Positions 1-6,553 of a stretch of 21,019 nucleotides of DNA are shown one piece after another. Position 1 is the stretch's first letter; each line of letters starts with the position of its first letter. The stretch covers positions 1-21,019 of the IMG/VR virus record IMGVR_UViG_3300014496_000008. One strand, given 5' to 3'. Position numbers and translations under genes: made by a program. The notes beneath the pieces are model-generated. The model was not told where the DNA came from. It was given only the letters and a program-made list of their open reading frames with translations, and did no database searches. The DNA is from a virus.

Positions 1-1026
1 AAGACCATTACTAACGTTACGTTATGGGACGCCCCACATTTGTATGACAATGATTTACAAGTGTTGATGAATGCCGGACTGTCAGAGGATAGAGCCGTTA
101 AGGTCTTGGCGTTCCAGAAGAAGGAAGCATATAGTACCAAGTTCCTTCCAGAAACGGAAGCCATGATGAAGGAGTTGGTAGGTGATACAGTTGTAGAACA
201 TTCTAATGAGTTTGGTCAGACATTTAAGACAGACGGTTATACATATGTATTACAGAACCTGCATATTCATCGTCTTATCAAGGAGTTGAAGGATGATACG
301 GAGCGACTGCCAAGAGTCTTTGGAGAGCCGAAGCACCTTATAGGGCGAGTGTGGAAGAACTTCAAGAGTGAGAAGTTCTCCGGCCACCTTGTTGACGACT
401 TCGATGTCCCCGTCCACTGGCCTGTAGACTTCCAGATCGACTTCCACCCATCCGAGAATATTGCAATCAGCTTCCGCGCCTGTGATCCATATGGGAGGCA
501 TTTCATTGTTGATGAGGTGTGGGATCATCTTACTAATGGGCAGATAGTGGATGAGATTGTGAAGCGGGTTAAGAGGGGGGCGTGGAGATTGGAGAGGGGG
601 GAGATTGATGCGTTGTCGAAAGGGGATTCGGCATATGTGAAGAATAGGCGGGGGACGGAGACTGAGGATTCGTTCTACGAGATACAGCGGATGTTGAAGC
701 AGCATGACATCAAGCTCGGTGTGGGGAGTAAGGCAGAGAAGAACTATATAGCGAAGGTAGATGAGTGGATCACCAACGACCCGCCATTGTTCTTTGTCCA
801 AGTTCATTGCCACGAAACTATCCACCAGATTGAACGGTGGGTGTATGAGGATAATGGAAAGCCTTCGGCTAACGGTCACTTCCCTGAATGTATTGGACGT
901 TTCAGTCAAACGGGGTTAAAGTACACTGTGATGAATGACGACAGTGAGGAGATCGAGGCGAAAGATGCTATAATTATACAAATGTTGGAAGCTGAGTTGA
1001 CTATTCCTACGGCAGATGTGGCGTAA
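1..1026 (+). CDS. terL: Terminase large subunit, C-terminal part (partial, 5' end outside window)
   Basis: The frame is open from base 1, so this is the 3' part of a longer gene; the TTG at 40 is not a real start. The visible ~341 residues cover the end of the ATPase domain and the RNase H-like nuclease domain of a phage DNA-packaging motor. The nuclease domain begins around nt 420-530, with an Asp in DFHP (nt 439-441), followed by a strand ending in FIVDEVW. This matches the usual terminase pattern D-x-H-P ... D-P-x-G-R-x-(I/V)-x-D-E. A later segment (nt 690-800) with KAEKNYIAKVDEW, and the C-terminal HFPEC stretch near nt 877-891, fit the end of the nuclease fold. The protein would translocate and cut concatemeric DNA at the portal, whose gene is close downstream. 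The third acidic motif reads PEC where PDA is more usual. The family call is firm; the subtype is not. Confidence 0.88.
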   Translation, partial: KTITNVTLWDAPHLYDNDLQVLMNAGLSEDRAVKVLAFQKKEAYSTKFLPETEAMMKELVGDTVVEHSNEFGQTFKTDGYTYVLQNLHIHRLIKELKDDTERLPRVFGEPKHLIGRVWKNFKSEKFSGHLVDDFDVPVHWPVDFQIDFHPSENIAISFRACDPYGRHFIVDEVWDHLTNGQIVDEIVKRVKRGAWRLERGEIDALSKGDSAYVKNRRGTETEDSFYEIQRMLKQHDIKLGVGSKAEKNYIAKVDEWITNDPPLFFVQVHCHETIHQIERWVYEDNGKPSANGHFPECIGRFSQTGLKYTVMNDDSEEIEAKDAIIIQMLEAELTIPTADVA

Positions 1027-1045
1027 ATTAAATAAGGAGGGGAGA

Positions 1046-1522
1046 ATGAATAAAATGATTACAGCAAGCGAAATAGGAAGAGCAATATTAGATACATTAT
1101 TGCATCATGAAAATTACATTGCCCATTCTAATGAGGCATGGAAAACACTAACGGTCCGAACAACGAGGATGGACTTTACAGACATTGAGTTGTGTATGTC
1201 GGAAGTAAAATTCAGAGCGAGTATTATTACTCCTGCAATTAATAATCTTATTAACAATGTCCCTTGTGGGCTTGATCCATGTCCTGATATTCGATTAAGG
1301 TTACCTGAAAAGGGATTTGCGGCATGGGAAAATTGTGATGGGGTAACAGTAAGGGTTGAAAAGTTGTCCCCCCAGAACGACCCGTCTTTTCCTTGTCGTG
1401 TCGATGTTTTGGCGGATTGGAATATTTTTAGACACGAGTTATCTGACCTTGAGAAACTCAAGCAAAGAGTAGAGGCATTGGAATTATGTATGGATAATAT
1501 AAGTAATCGTGCAAATATTTAA
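1046..1522 (+). CDS. Hypothetical protein, 158 aa, AT-rich, between terminase and portal
   Basis: The ATG at 1046 is chosen over an in-frame ATG at 1016 because AAGGAGG (1034-1040) lies 5 bases upstream and the earlier start would overlap the terminase gene. I do not recognise the family. The C-terminus (EKLKQRVEALELCMDNI) looks like a short amphipathic or coiled-coil helix, and the middle contains a CGLDPCPDIRLRLPEKG stretch. There is no signal peptide or membrane segment. Base composition is strikingly AT-rich compared with the flanking packaging genes (about 32% GC in 1081-1140, against about 65% in a portal stretch at 3181-3240), suggesting a later acquisition. A role cannot be assigned; accessory genes are common at this position in phage genomes. 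Confidence 0.8.
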   Translation: MNKMITASEIGRAILDTLLHHENYIAHSNEAWKTLTVRTTRMDFTDIELCMSEVKFRASIITPAINNLINNVPCGLDPCPDIRLRLPEKGFAAWENCDGVTVRVEKLSPQNDPSFPCRVDVLADWNIFRHELSDLEKLKQRVEALELCMDNISNRANI

Positions 1523-1533
1523 GGAGATGAGTA

Positions 1534-3966
1534 ATGGCAGAGAAAGATAAGGATACAGATAAGAGTAAGGGCGTAGAAACAGAGGAAGAGAAGAAGGAAC
1601 GGATAAAAGAGAATCGCCTTCATGCTAAAGAGAAGAAAGAGTTTCTTGAAACTGGCATGAAACGATATGAGCGCGAGAACAAGAAGGATAAGGGGAATAG
1701 GGAGAAGGCATCGGACGATCAGAAATTCCTCAATCTTGATCAATGGACAAATGATGATTTGGATACTCGTAAACAACTCAAGCGCCCCGCGTTAGTATTC
1801 GATGAATTGAATCGTCCCGTTAATCAGATTATCGGGGAGATGAGGATGAGTAAGGCGCATATCAAGGTGATACCGTCGGACGTTGAGGGGAGTGCGGCAG
1901 TGGCGAAAGCGCGACAGGAGATTATTCACGCCATCGAGTACGACTCGGAAGCCGACTCTATTTATGATTATGCCGGAGAAAGTATGGCGGGGTGCGGGTA
2001 TGGTGCGTGGCGCATCTGTACCCGATACTGTGCTTCCAACCCGTTTGTTGAAGAGATATATATGGAGAGGATTAAGAATCCTTTATTGGTATTCATGGAT
2101 AGCTCCGCAAAATCTCAGGTGTATTCGGATTCCAAGTATGGGTTCGTGTTGGAGCATGTGACGAAGGATGAGTTTGAGGAAAGGTATCCCAAGAAGAAGT
2201 TACCCGCTATAGAAGATTTCAAGACCCACCCGGGGAATGTGAATGAGTTGTGGTTCGATGAAGATGGGTTTTGGATTGCGGATTATTATTTGGTAGAGGA
2301 AGAAGAGACTAAGTTTGTATTGATGGAAGATGACGAGGTGATGACGAAGGATGAGTATAAGGAGAAGTTGGAGAAGTGGGAAGAAGAACAGAAAGAGTTG
2401 ATGGAGAAGCAATATCAGGTAGCTGTAGCAACATATCAGCAAATGGTTATGCAACAGGCACAGCAGGCGCAAGGGCAACAGGGACAGCCACAGCCACAAG
2501 GGGCAATGCCTCAACAAGGACAGCAGTCACAACAGATGCAAGGGCAGCAGGGACAAGCAATGCCTCCACAGGGGATGCCTCAGCAGGCTATGCCTCCACA
2601 GGCCATTCCTCAACAACTCCCCCCGCCCCCTAATCCTCCCGACCCTGATCTTCTCCCGCCTCTCCCTGACGGGCTTACTATAGCAAAGGAGGCAACTAAG
2701 GTTGTCCCTAAGATCAAACACTATGCCATAGCCCCCGGAGAGATTCTGGACGGCCCTAACGACGTGCCGGGGCGCTATGTTCCGATAGTAATGGTGCGGG
2801 GACCCGAGAAGAATGTAGACGGTAATCAGGTCGTCACGTCCGCTATTCGTAAGGGGAAAGACCCGCAGAAGGCGTTGAATGTTACTGAGACAAGTAAGGC
2901 TGAAATCATAGGGATGATTCCTCACGCACCGTGGATTGCGACGGCAGAACAGATTCAGCCGTATGATAAGTTCTATCAGGCGTCTAACGTGCAGAACTAT
3001 CCGTGGCTGCCGTACAAGCCACATATTATTACGGACGATAATGGTCAGAGTCATCTCGTGCCGAAGCCGGAACGAGTAAGCATAGGTCAGACCCCGACTG
3101 CCATGTTTCAGTTTTCTAACGACATTAAAGGTTACATTGAGGATGCGGTAGGGATAGCGAGAGCCGATACGATGGCGACAGACGACCCAAGTAGGACAGG
3201 GGCAGCGGTGCGCGGCAAGCGTCGTCCATCTGATGTTGGCACATTCCCCTACATCGACAACCTCCATCGTGGCATTGTGCATTGCGGCCGCATCATCAAC
3301 AGCATGATACCGGAAGTATATGATAGTAGTCGGGACGTTAGAGTAATGGTGGGAGAGGAGGAGGAAACGATCTCCCATATGCCCATCAACACTCCGTCTG
3401 TGGATGCTATGAAGAAGGTACAGGGGAATCCAGAGCATTATCAGGGAGTGGATATAGGTGAGTTGACCAAGTTGGCAAAGGAGAAGCCAAAGGATATGTA
3501 TAACGATATTGGGAAAGGGGAGTATGATGTTATGATTAAAGTGGGGCCGCCGTTTAGTACGGCAAGGGAAGAGGCATCGGATCAGATGATTCAGGTAGCG
3601 GTGCAGGGGCAGAAGATGAGTCCTATCGATAAGTATTTTGTGGTTAAGAATCTTAACTTATCTGATGGCGGGGAGTATGCGGATGCGTTGCGTGGAATGA
3701 TACCACCGCACATTTTACCGCCTAAGGAAGGGGATAAGCCACGACCCAAACCTCCTATTCCTCCCCAGATGCAGTTGGTGATGGCGAAAGCGGAAACGGA
3801 GAAGTTGAAACAGCAGGCAACGATATTAAAGACCAAAGAGAGTTTGATGAAGATAGCGAAAGAGAGTAAGAATAAGGACGAGGAGATATATAGGATAGCG
3901 TTGAGGGCATTAAGCGACGTATTCACCCCAGATCAGGGAGGTCAGGGTGGAACGGTAAACCAATAA
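1534..3966 (+). CDS. Portal protein, P22-like, with a Gln/Pro-rich insertion
   Basis: This 810-residue protein is the expected dodecameric ring at the head vertex through which DNA is packaged and ejected. The ATG at 1534 follows AAGGAGATGA. Residues ~1-60 are highly charged (Lys/Glu). Residues ~90-160 (ELNRPVNQIIGEMRM, then YDYAGESMAGCGYGAWRI) and ~408-422 (PNDVPGRYVPIVMVRG) match the P22 portal family. So does ~550-580, including GAAVRGKRRPSDVGTF and FPYIDNLHRGI. A long C-terminal helix (~740-795) resembles the barrel helix and ends in a short Gln/Gly tail. Residues ~270-378 form an insertion: a Lys/Glu helix, then a Gln/Met/Pro repeat tract, then polyproline. P22 portal is about 725 residues, so the insertion explains most of the extra length. 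It lies downstream of terL and upstream of the scaffold and coat genes. Confidence 0.9.
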   Translation: MAEKDKDTDKSKGVETEEEKKERIKENRLHAKEKKEFLETGMKRYERENKKDKGNREKASDDQKFLNLDQWTNDDLDTRKQLKRPALVFDELNRPVNQIIGEMRMSKAHIKVIPSDVEGSAAVAKARQEIIHAIEYDSEADSIYDYAGESMAGCGYGAWRICTRYCASNPFVEEIYMERIKNPLLVFMDSSAKSQVYSDSKYGFVLEHVTKDEFEERYPKKKLPAIEDFKTHPGNVNELWFDEDGFWIADYYLVEEEETKFVLMEDDEVMTKDEYKEKLEKWEEEQKELMEKQYQVAVATYQQMVMQQAQQAQGQQGQPQPQGAMPQQGQQSQQMQGQQGQAMPPQGMPQQAMPPQAIPQQLPPPPNPPDPDLLPPLPDGLTIAKEATKVVPKIKHYAIAPGEILDGPNDVPGRYVPIVMVRGPEKNVDGNQVVTSAIRKGKDPQKALNVTETSKAEIIGMIPHAPWIATAEQIQPYDKFYQASNVQNYPWLPYKPHIITDDNGQSHLVPKPERVSIGQTPTAMFQFSNDIKGYIEDAVGIARADTMATDDPSRTGAAVRGKRRPSDVGTFPYIDNLHRGIVHCGRIINSMIPEVYDSSRDVRVMVGEEEETISHMPINTPSVDAMKKVQGNPEHYQGVDIGELTKLAKEKPKDMYNDIGKGEYDVMIKVGPPFSTAREEASDQMIQVAVQGQKMSPIDKYFVVKNLNLSDGGEYADALRGMIPPHILPPKEGDKPRPKPPIPPQMQLVMAKAETEKLKQQATILKTKESLMKIAKESKNKDEEIYRIALRALSDVFTPDQGGQGGTVNQ
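2437..2668 (+). repeat. Low-complexity Gln/Gly/Met/Pro tract inside the portal gene
   Basis: Portal residues ~302-378 are built from short imperfect repeats such as QGQQGQ, QQMQGQQGQ and MPPQGMPQQAMPPQ, then PPPPNPPDPDLLPPLP. At DNA level these are imperfect CAACAGGGACAG- and CCTCCACAG-type units. The tract interrupts the region between a beta strand (KFVLM) and the strand-rich segment beginning KVVPKIKHY, which are close together in P22-type portals, so it is an insertion rather than a divergent core. It is probably disordered. Confidence 0.85.
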
Positions 3967-3980
3967 TAAGGAGGTAGGGG

Positions 3981-4547
3981 ATGGGTGTGATTTATTGGGG
4001 AGTAAATCATCAAACGAGAGAGTGTTATGAACTTGGGAAAGGTGCATGGCTATTGTTGACAAACATGAAAGACAGTATTGTAGATACTACACAAGTTGAG
4101 TATCTTACGAAGATGATTACTACATGTATTATATCAAATGATAGTAATTGGACAGAAGAGTCAGTAATTGATACAGAACGGCACAAGAGGATTGCTCTTG
4201 ATTTAAGAACACTGGGGAGGTGTCGAGATATTGAAATTATAAACGATACGGAAGGGTATGACCCTGAGCATATAGGATACCGGAACATTGGGGATATATG
4301 GCATGGTATTACATCTTTACGCCAAGCAAAGACGAAAGAATCTATTACTCTGAGAGATATACTCGCTAAGAATCTCAGACAAAGAATTTTGAAGGCTTAT
4401 GAAGTGACTCAGAAAAGGGAAAAGGTGAATATTAAGGTTAATAAAATATACTTTGACCAAACAGTTAATGACTGTGTTGACCAGATTGCAGATGCTTTAA
4501 TTTTTGATGCAATATCTATTACAAAGGAGGTAGGGGATGATATTTGA
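3981..4547 (+). CDS. Hypothetical protein, 188 aa, AT-rich
   Basis: The start at 3981 follows a strong AAGGAGGTAGGGG. I do not recognise the family with confidence. The N-terminus (MGVIYWGVNHQTRECYELGKG) resembles a kind of small phage protein that I have seen only as hypothetical. The rest is mixed helix and strand, and the C-terminal half (residues ~120-185) is helical and basic, then acidic. There is no transmembrane segment or signal peptide. It overlaps the next gene by 11 bases. Composition is about 28% GC in 4081-4140, far lower than the portal gene just upstream, so together with the 1046-1522 gene it looks like an insertion around the portal. Function unknown. Confidence 0.8.
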   Translation: MGVIYWGVNHQTRECYELGKGAWLLLTNMKDSIVDTTQVEYLTKMITTCIISNDSNWTEESVIDTERHKRIALDLRTLGRCRDIEIINDTEGYDPEHIGYRNIGDIWHGITSLRQAKTKESITLRDILAKNLRQRILKAYEVTQKREKVNIKVNKIYFDQTVNDCVDQIADALIFDAISITKEVGDDI

Positions 4548-4767
4548 ATTGACGAGTTTAAAGAAAGAGGGCGGGGATAAGATAACAGTGGTTATTCCTG
4601 AAACTACACCTGTGATGATTGATCGAGTGGTTAATGCAGCAGGAGAAGTTCTCGGTACAAGGTTAGTAATCAGTGGGCTTGGGACGGTTATATGTCAAGA
4701 GGCGTATGAGACGGTTAGAAGTCTGGTACAGAAATATATGGGCGTGAGGGGGGTATATGTCAATTAG
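4537..4767 (+). CDS. Small hypothetical protein, 76 aa
   Basis: The ATG at 4537 is set by AAAGGAGGTAGGGG immediately upstream, inside the end of the preceding gene (11-base overlap). The 76 residues are strand-rich: an N-terminal FELTSLKKEGGDKITVVIP, a central VVNAAGEVLGTRLVISG and a C-terminal helix (EAYETVRSLVQKYM). The layout suggests a small beta domain with one helix, but I cannot name a family. It overlaps the GroES-like gene by 11 bases, so translation of the three genes from 3981 to 5155 is probably coupled. Confidence 0.75.
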   Translation: MIFELTSLKKEGGDKITVVIPETTPVMIDRVVNAAGEVLGTRLVISGLGTVICQEAYETVRSLVQKYMGVRGVYVN

Positions 4768-5155
4768 AATGATTCACGACAAAGTCTTAATCCTCCCCGA
4801 CAAGCCAGCGGAGAAATATGGAAGCCTGTATATTCCCGAAGCATATCAGGTTACGCTCTGGAGTGGAGTGGTGGTTGGTATTGGGCCGGGAGAGTATGAT
4901 AAGTATGGGAAGTTCAAGCCCACCACGCTTCATGTTGGAGATCACGTTGTGATTGATACCGCAAAAGCCGTCCAGAACACTTTTGAGGATGTGGAGTATA
5001 TGATTACGCGGGAGAAGGAGATATTGTTCTATATTCCTGCGGGAGAGGAGATTGATTTGGCTACGTTTACGAAGAGCGATAGGCCGACAAGGAAGGAGTG
5101 GGAAGAGATTATGCATAAGACGGAGAGAGGGGAGTGTGTGAGGAGGACAGTATGA
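4757..5155 (+). CDS. GroES-like co-chaperonin (Cpn10 fold)
   Basis: A 132-residue protein whose first ~95 residues align by eye with GroES. HDKVLILPDKP corresponds to the first strand. A short GSLYIPEAY segment sits where the GroEL-binding mobile loop with its hydrophobic tripeptide should be. SGVVVGIGPGEYDKYGKF matches the conserved GxVxxVGxG strand. LHVGDHVVIDTAKA matches VKxGDxVxF, and EYMITREKEILFYI matches the final EEYLIMxExDILAxI strand. Family knowledge: T4 gp31 and related phage proteins replace GroES so that GroEL can fold the large coat protein. Position between portal and coat genes fits that role. The C-terminal ~35 residues (DLATFTKSDRPTRKEWEEIM onward) are charged and extend beyond the fold. 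The start has a G-rich Shine-Dalgarno (GAGGGGGG) and overlaps the previous gene. The fold is confident; partner and substrate are inferred. Confidence 0.87.
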   Translation: MSIRMIHDKVLILPDKPAEKYGSLYIPEAYQVTLWSGVVVGIGPGEYDKYGKFKPTTLHVGDHVVIDTAKAVQNTFEDVEYMITREKEILFYIPAGEEIDLATFTKSDRPTRKEWEEIMHKTERGECVRRTV

Positions 5156-5307
5156 GTGTTTCAGCAGATCAGAAAAAACCTCTTGACAATTCCAAACCAA
5201 TTAGCTATACAAATAACAATGTTATACATATACCACGCAATGAGATTATTGAATTACTTAAAGCTCTTGATGGCGCAAAGAGAAAGTTGCAGGAGAGGTT
5301 GAAATGA
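5152..5307 (+). CDS. Small hypothetical protein, 51 aa
   Basis: The ATG at 5152 overlaps the stop of the GroES-like gene (ATGA), and AGGAGGA (5141-5147) gives a good Shine-Dalgarno. The product begins MSVSADQKKPLDNSKP and ends in a basic amphipathic helix (NEIIELLKALDGAKRKLQER), a pattern typical of small DNA- or protein-binding phage products, though nothing more specific can be said. The coding sequence also contains a good sigma70-like promoter (5183-5211), so this stretch may have both coding and regulatory roles. Confidence 0.65.
   Translation: MSVSADQKKPLDNSKPISYTNNNVIHIPRNEIIELLKALDGAKRKLQERLK
5183..5211 (+). promoter_or_regulatory. Candidate sigma70-type promoter
   Basis: TTGACA at 5183-5188 is a perfect -35 match. 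After exactly 17 bases comes TATACA (5206-5211), a 4/6 match to the -10 box, followed by AT-rich sequence. Transcription would begin near 5218. It lies inside the 51-residue gene and upstream of the scaffold and coat genes, where extra transcription would be useful. This is a sequence match only. Confidence 0.5.
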
Positions 5308-5329
5308 GGTAATGTAATACAAATAATCT

Positions 5330-5344
5330 CTACCTCTTAGGTAG
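5330..5344 (+). other. Small hairpin upstream of terminator
   Basis: CTACCT (5330-5335) pairs with AGGTAG (5339-5344) across a three-base loop, giving a compact 6-bp stem in the untranslated leader between the candidate promoter and the terminator. CTCT before it and GAGAG after it could extend pairing weakly. It could be part of a structured leader or small RNA. Confidence 0.4.
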
Positions 5345-5356
5345 TAACGAGAGTAC

Positions 5357-5389
5357 AGGGCATTGCTCACAAGGCAATGTCCTTTTTTT
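5357..5389 (+). terminator. Rho-independent terminator upstream of scaffold gene
   Basis: AGGGCATTGCT (5357-5367) pairs with GGCAATGTCCT (5373-5383), an 11-bp stem with two G-U wobbles and a 5-base CACAA loop. It is followed at once by a run of seven T (5383-5389). It would end transcripts from the packaging genes, or from the promoter at 5183, before the scaffold gene. The ~166-base gap 5308-5473 holds only this, the small hairpin and the next ribosome binding site. Confidence 0.85.
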
Positions 5390-5473
5390 ATACTCAAAGC
5401 GGCCCATATAGGACACCCGCTTAATCACCACCTCCCCCAACGGATAGTTGGATACGGAGAAAGGAGGCATCGG

Positions 5474-6535
5474 ATGGGGACGATAGGAAGGAAGATTTAC
5501 AGGGAAGTAGTTATCGACATGCAGACAGGGGAGACCCTTTATGAGGATAGTTATATCTATGAAGGCCCAATGATGCTGTGTGACGAAGCGCCTGACCCGC
5601 CACCTGACGATCCACCACCCGCAGACAACACGCCTCCGGCAGACAACTCACCACCGCCCGATGACAATACCCCGCCCGCAGACGAACCATCTCCGTCCCC
5701 GCCACCCACGACTCTCAAATATAAGAGCCATGAGGAAGCGGAAGAGGGATATAAGAATCTGGAGAAGAAACTTGGTGAACAGGGTAATCAGGTATCGGAG
5801 TACAAGAAGCAAGTAGAATTTTTACAACGTGTTGCTAAAGGTGAAATCAACATTGACGGGACACCTAAGTCTGCTAAGGCAGATGCAGCCCCGCCTCCCG
5901 GTGATGGAAAGCCTATAGAACCCTTGTCGAAAGACTTCTACGATGCCGATGGTGGATTTGATTACGAGAAACATGATGCCGCACGCCTCCGGTATGCCGT
6001 TGATCTGGCTAAGTGGGAATGGACACAGGACACGAAGGCTAAGCAGCAGCAGACTACTCAGGCAGAAACTTTGCGGAAGGGTATAGAAGCACATGAGGCT
6101 CGTATTAAGAAAGCCGCAGAATCCGATCCTGCAATCCTCGACATAGTGGCAGACACCACGCTTCCAATATCCAATGCTATGTATGCAGGGATAGTCGTGA
6201 GTGAGGACGGCCCAAGTATTCTTAGATACCTTCACGAACATCGTGATGAGGCAAAAAGGATATTTGAGTTGAAACCCGCTTATCTTCGTGCAGATGGCAC
6301 ACGATTTGAACCTCAGACCGGGAATCCATTTACAGTATTTTATGAGTTAGGACGGATTGCCGGGATTGTTAAGAGTACGCCGGAACAGAAACCAAAGATA
6401 AGAAGTAATGCTCCTCCACCGCATGTACCAGTAGGAGGGAATAATGGTAAGGCTGCTCCAACCGGGGAACTTGCTTCCCTTGCGAAGAGCGACCCCGCCG
6501 AATATCTCAAACGAGTTCATGCTGGCGAGGAATAA
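5474..6535 (+). CDS. Probable capsid scaffolding protein
   Basis: A 353-residue protein immediately before the coat gene, the standard place for a scaffold. The ATG at 5474 is chosen because AAGGAGG (5461-5467) is six bases upstream; an in-frame TTG at 5363 lies inside the terminator and is rejected. Residues 1-35 (YREVVIDMQTGETLYEDSY, then IYEGP) resemble the N-terminus seen in many phage scaffold-like proteins. Residues ~37-79 are an acidic proline-rich tract with PPADN(T/S)PP repeats. Residues ~85-120 and ~168-215 are long charged helices. The C-terminus (ELASLAKSDPAEYLKRVHAG) is a basic helical end, as in P22 scaffold, where such an end binds coat. Scaffolds diverge quickly, so the call leans on order and composition. 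Confidence 0.7.
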   Translation: MGTIGRKIYREVVIDMQTGETLYEDSYIYEGPMMLCDEAPDPPPDDPPPADNTPPADNSPPPDDNTPPADEPSPSPPPTTLKYKSHEEAEEGYKNLEKKLGEQGNQVSEYKKQVEFLQRVAKGEINIDGTPKSAKADAAPPPGDGKPIEPLSKDFYDADGGFDYEKHDAARLRYAVDLAKWEWTQDTKAKQQQTTQAETLRKGIEAHEARIKKAAESDPAILDIVADTTLPISNAMYAGIVVSEDGPSILRYLHEHRDEAKRIFELKPAYLRADGTRFEPQTGNPFTVFYELGRIAGIVKSTPEQKPKIRSNAPPPHVPVGGNNGKAAPTGELASLAKSDPAEYLKRVHAGEE

Positions 6536-6553
6536 TAGACAAGGAGAATTAAG

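Noticed and set aside
250-909. 219-codon open frame on the minus strand
   Set aside because: It lies wholly opposite the terminase gene, has no ribosome site and reads as a low-quality mirror of the coding strand.
2437-2668. CRISPR-like or direct DNA repeat array
   Set aside because: The repeats are short, imperfect, in frame and lack unique spacers; they are protein low-complexity.
2527-3438. 303-codon open frame on the minus strand opposite the portal
   Set aside because: Its length comes from the skewed codon use of the portal gene; the product (many His/Arg/Leu) has no domain pattern, and the sense protein is clearly P22-like portal.
5390-5460. Possible tRNA or further structured RNA after the terminator
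   Set aside because: Only a 5-bp AGCGG/CCGCT match is present; there is no cloverleaf, T-loop or anticodon arm.
5363-5473. Upstream in-frame extension of the scaffold gene from a TTG at 5363
   Set aside because: The start lies within the terminator stem; ATG 5474 has an ideal Shine-Dalgarno.
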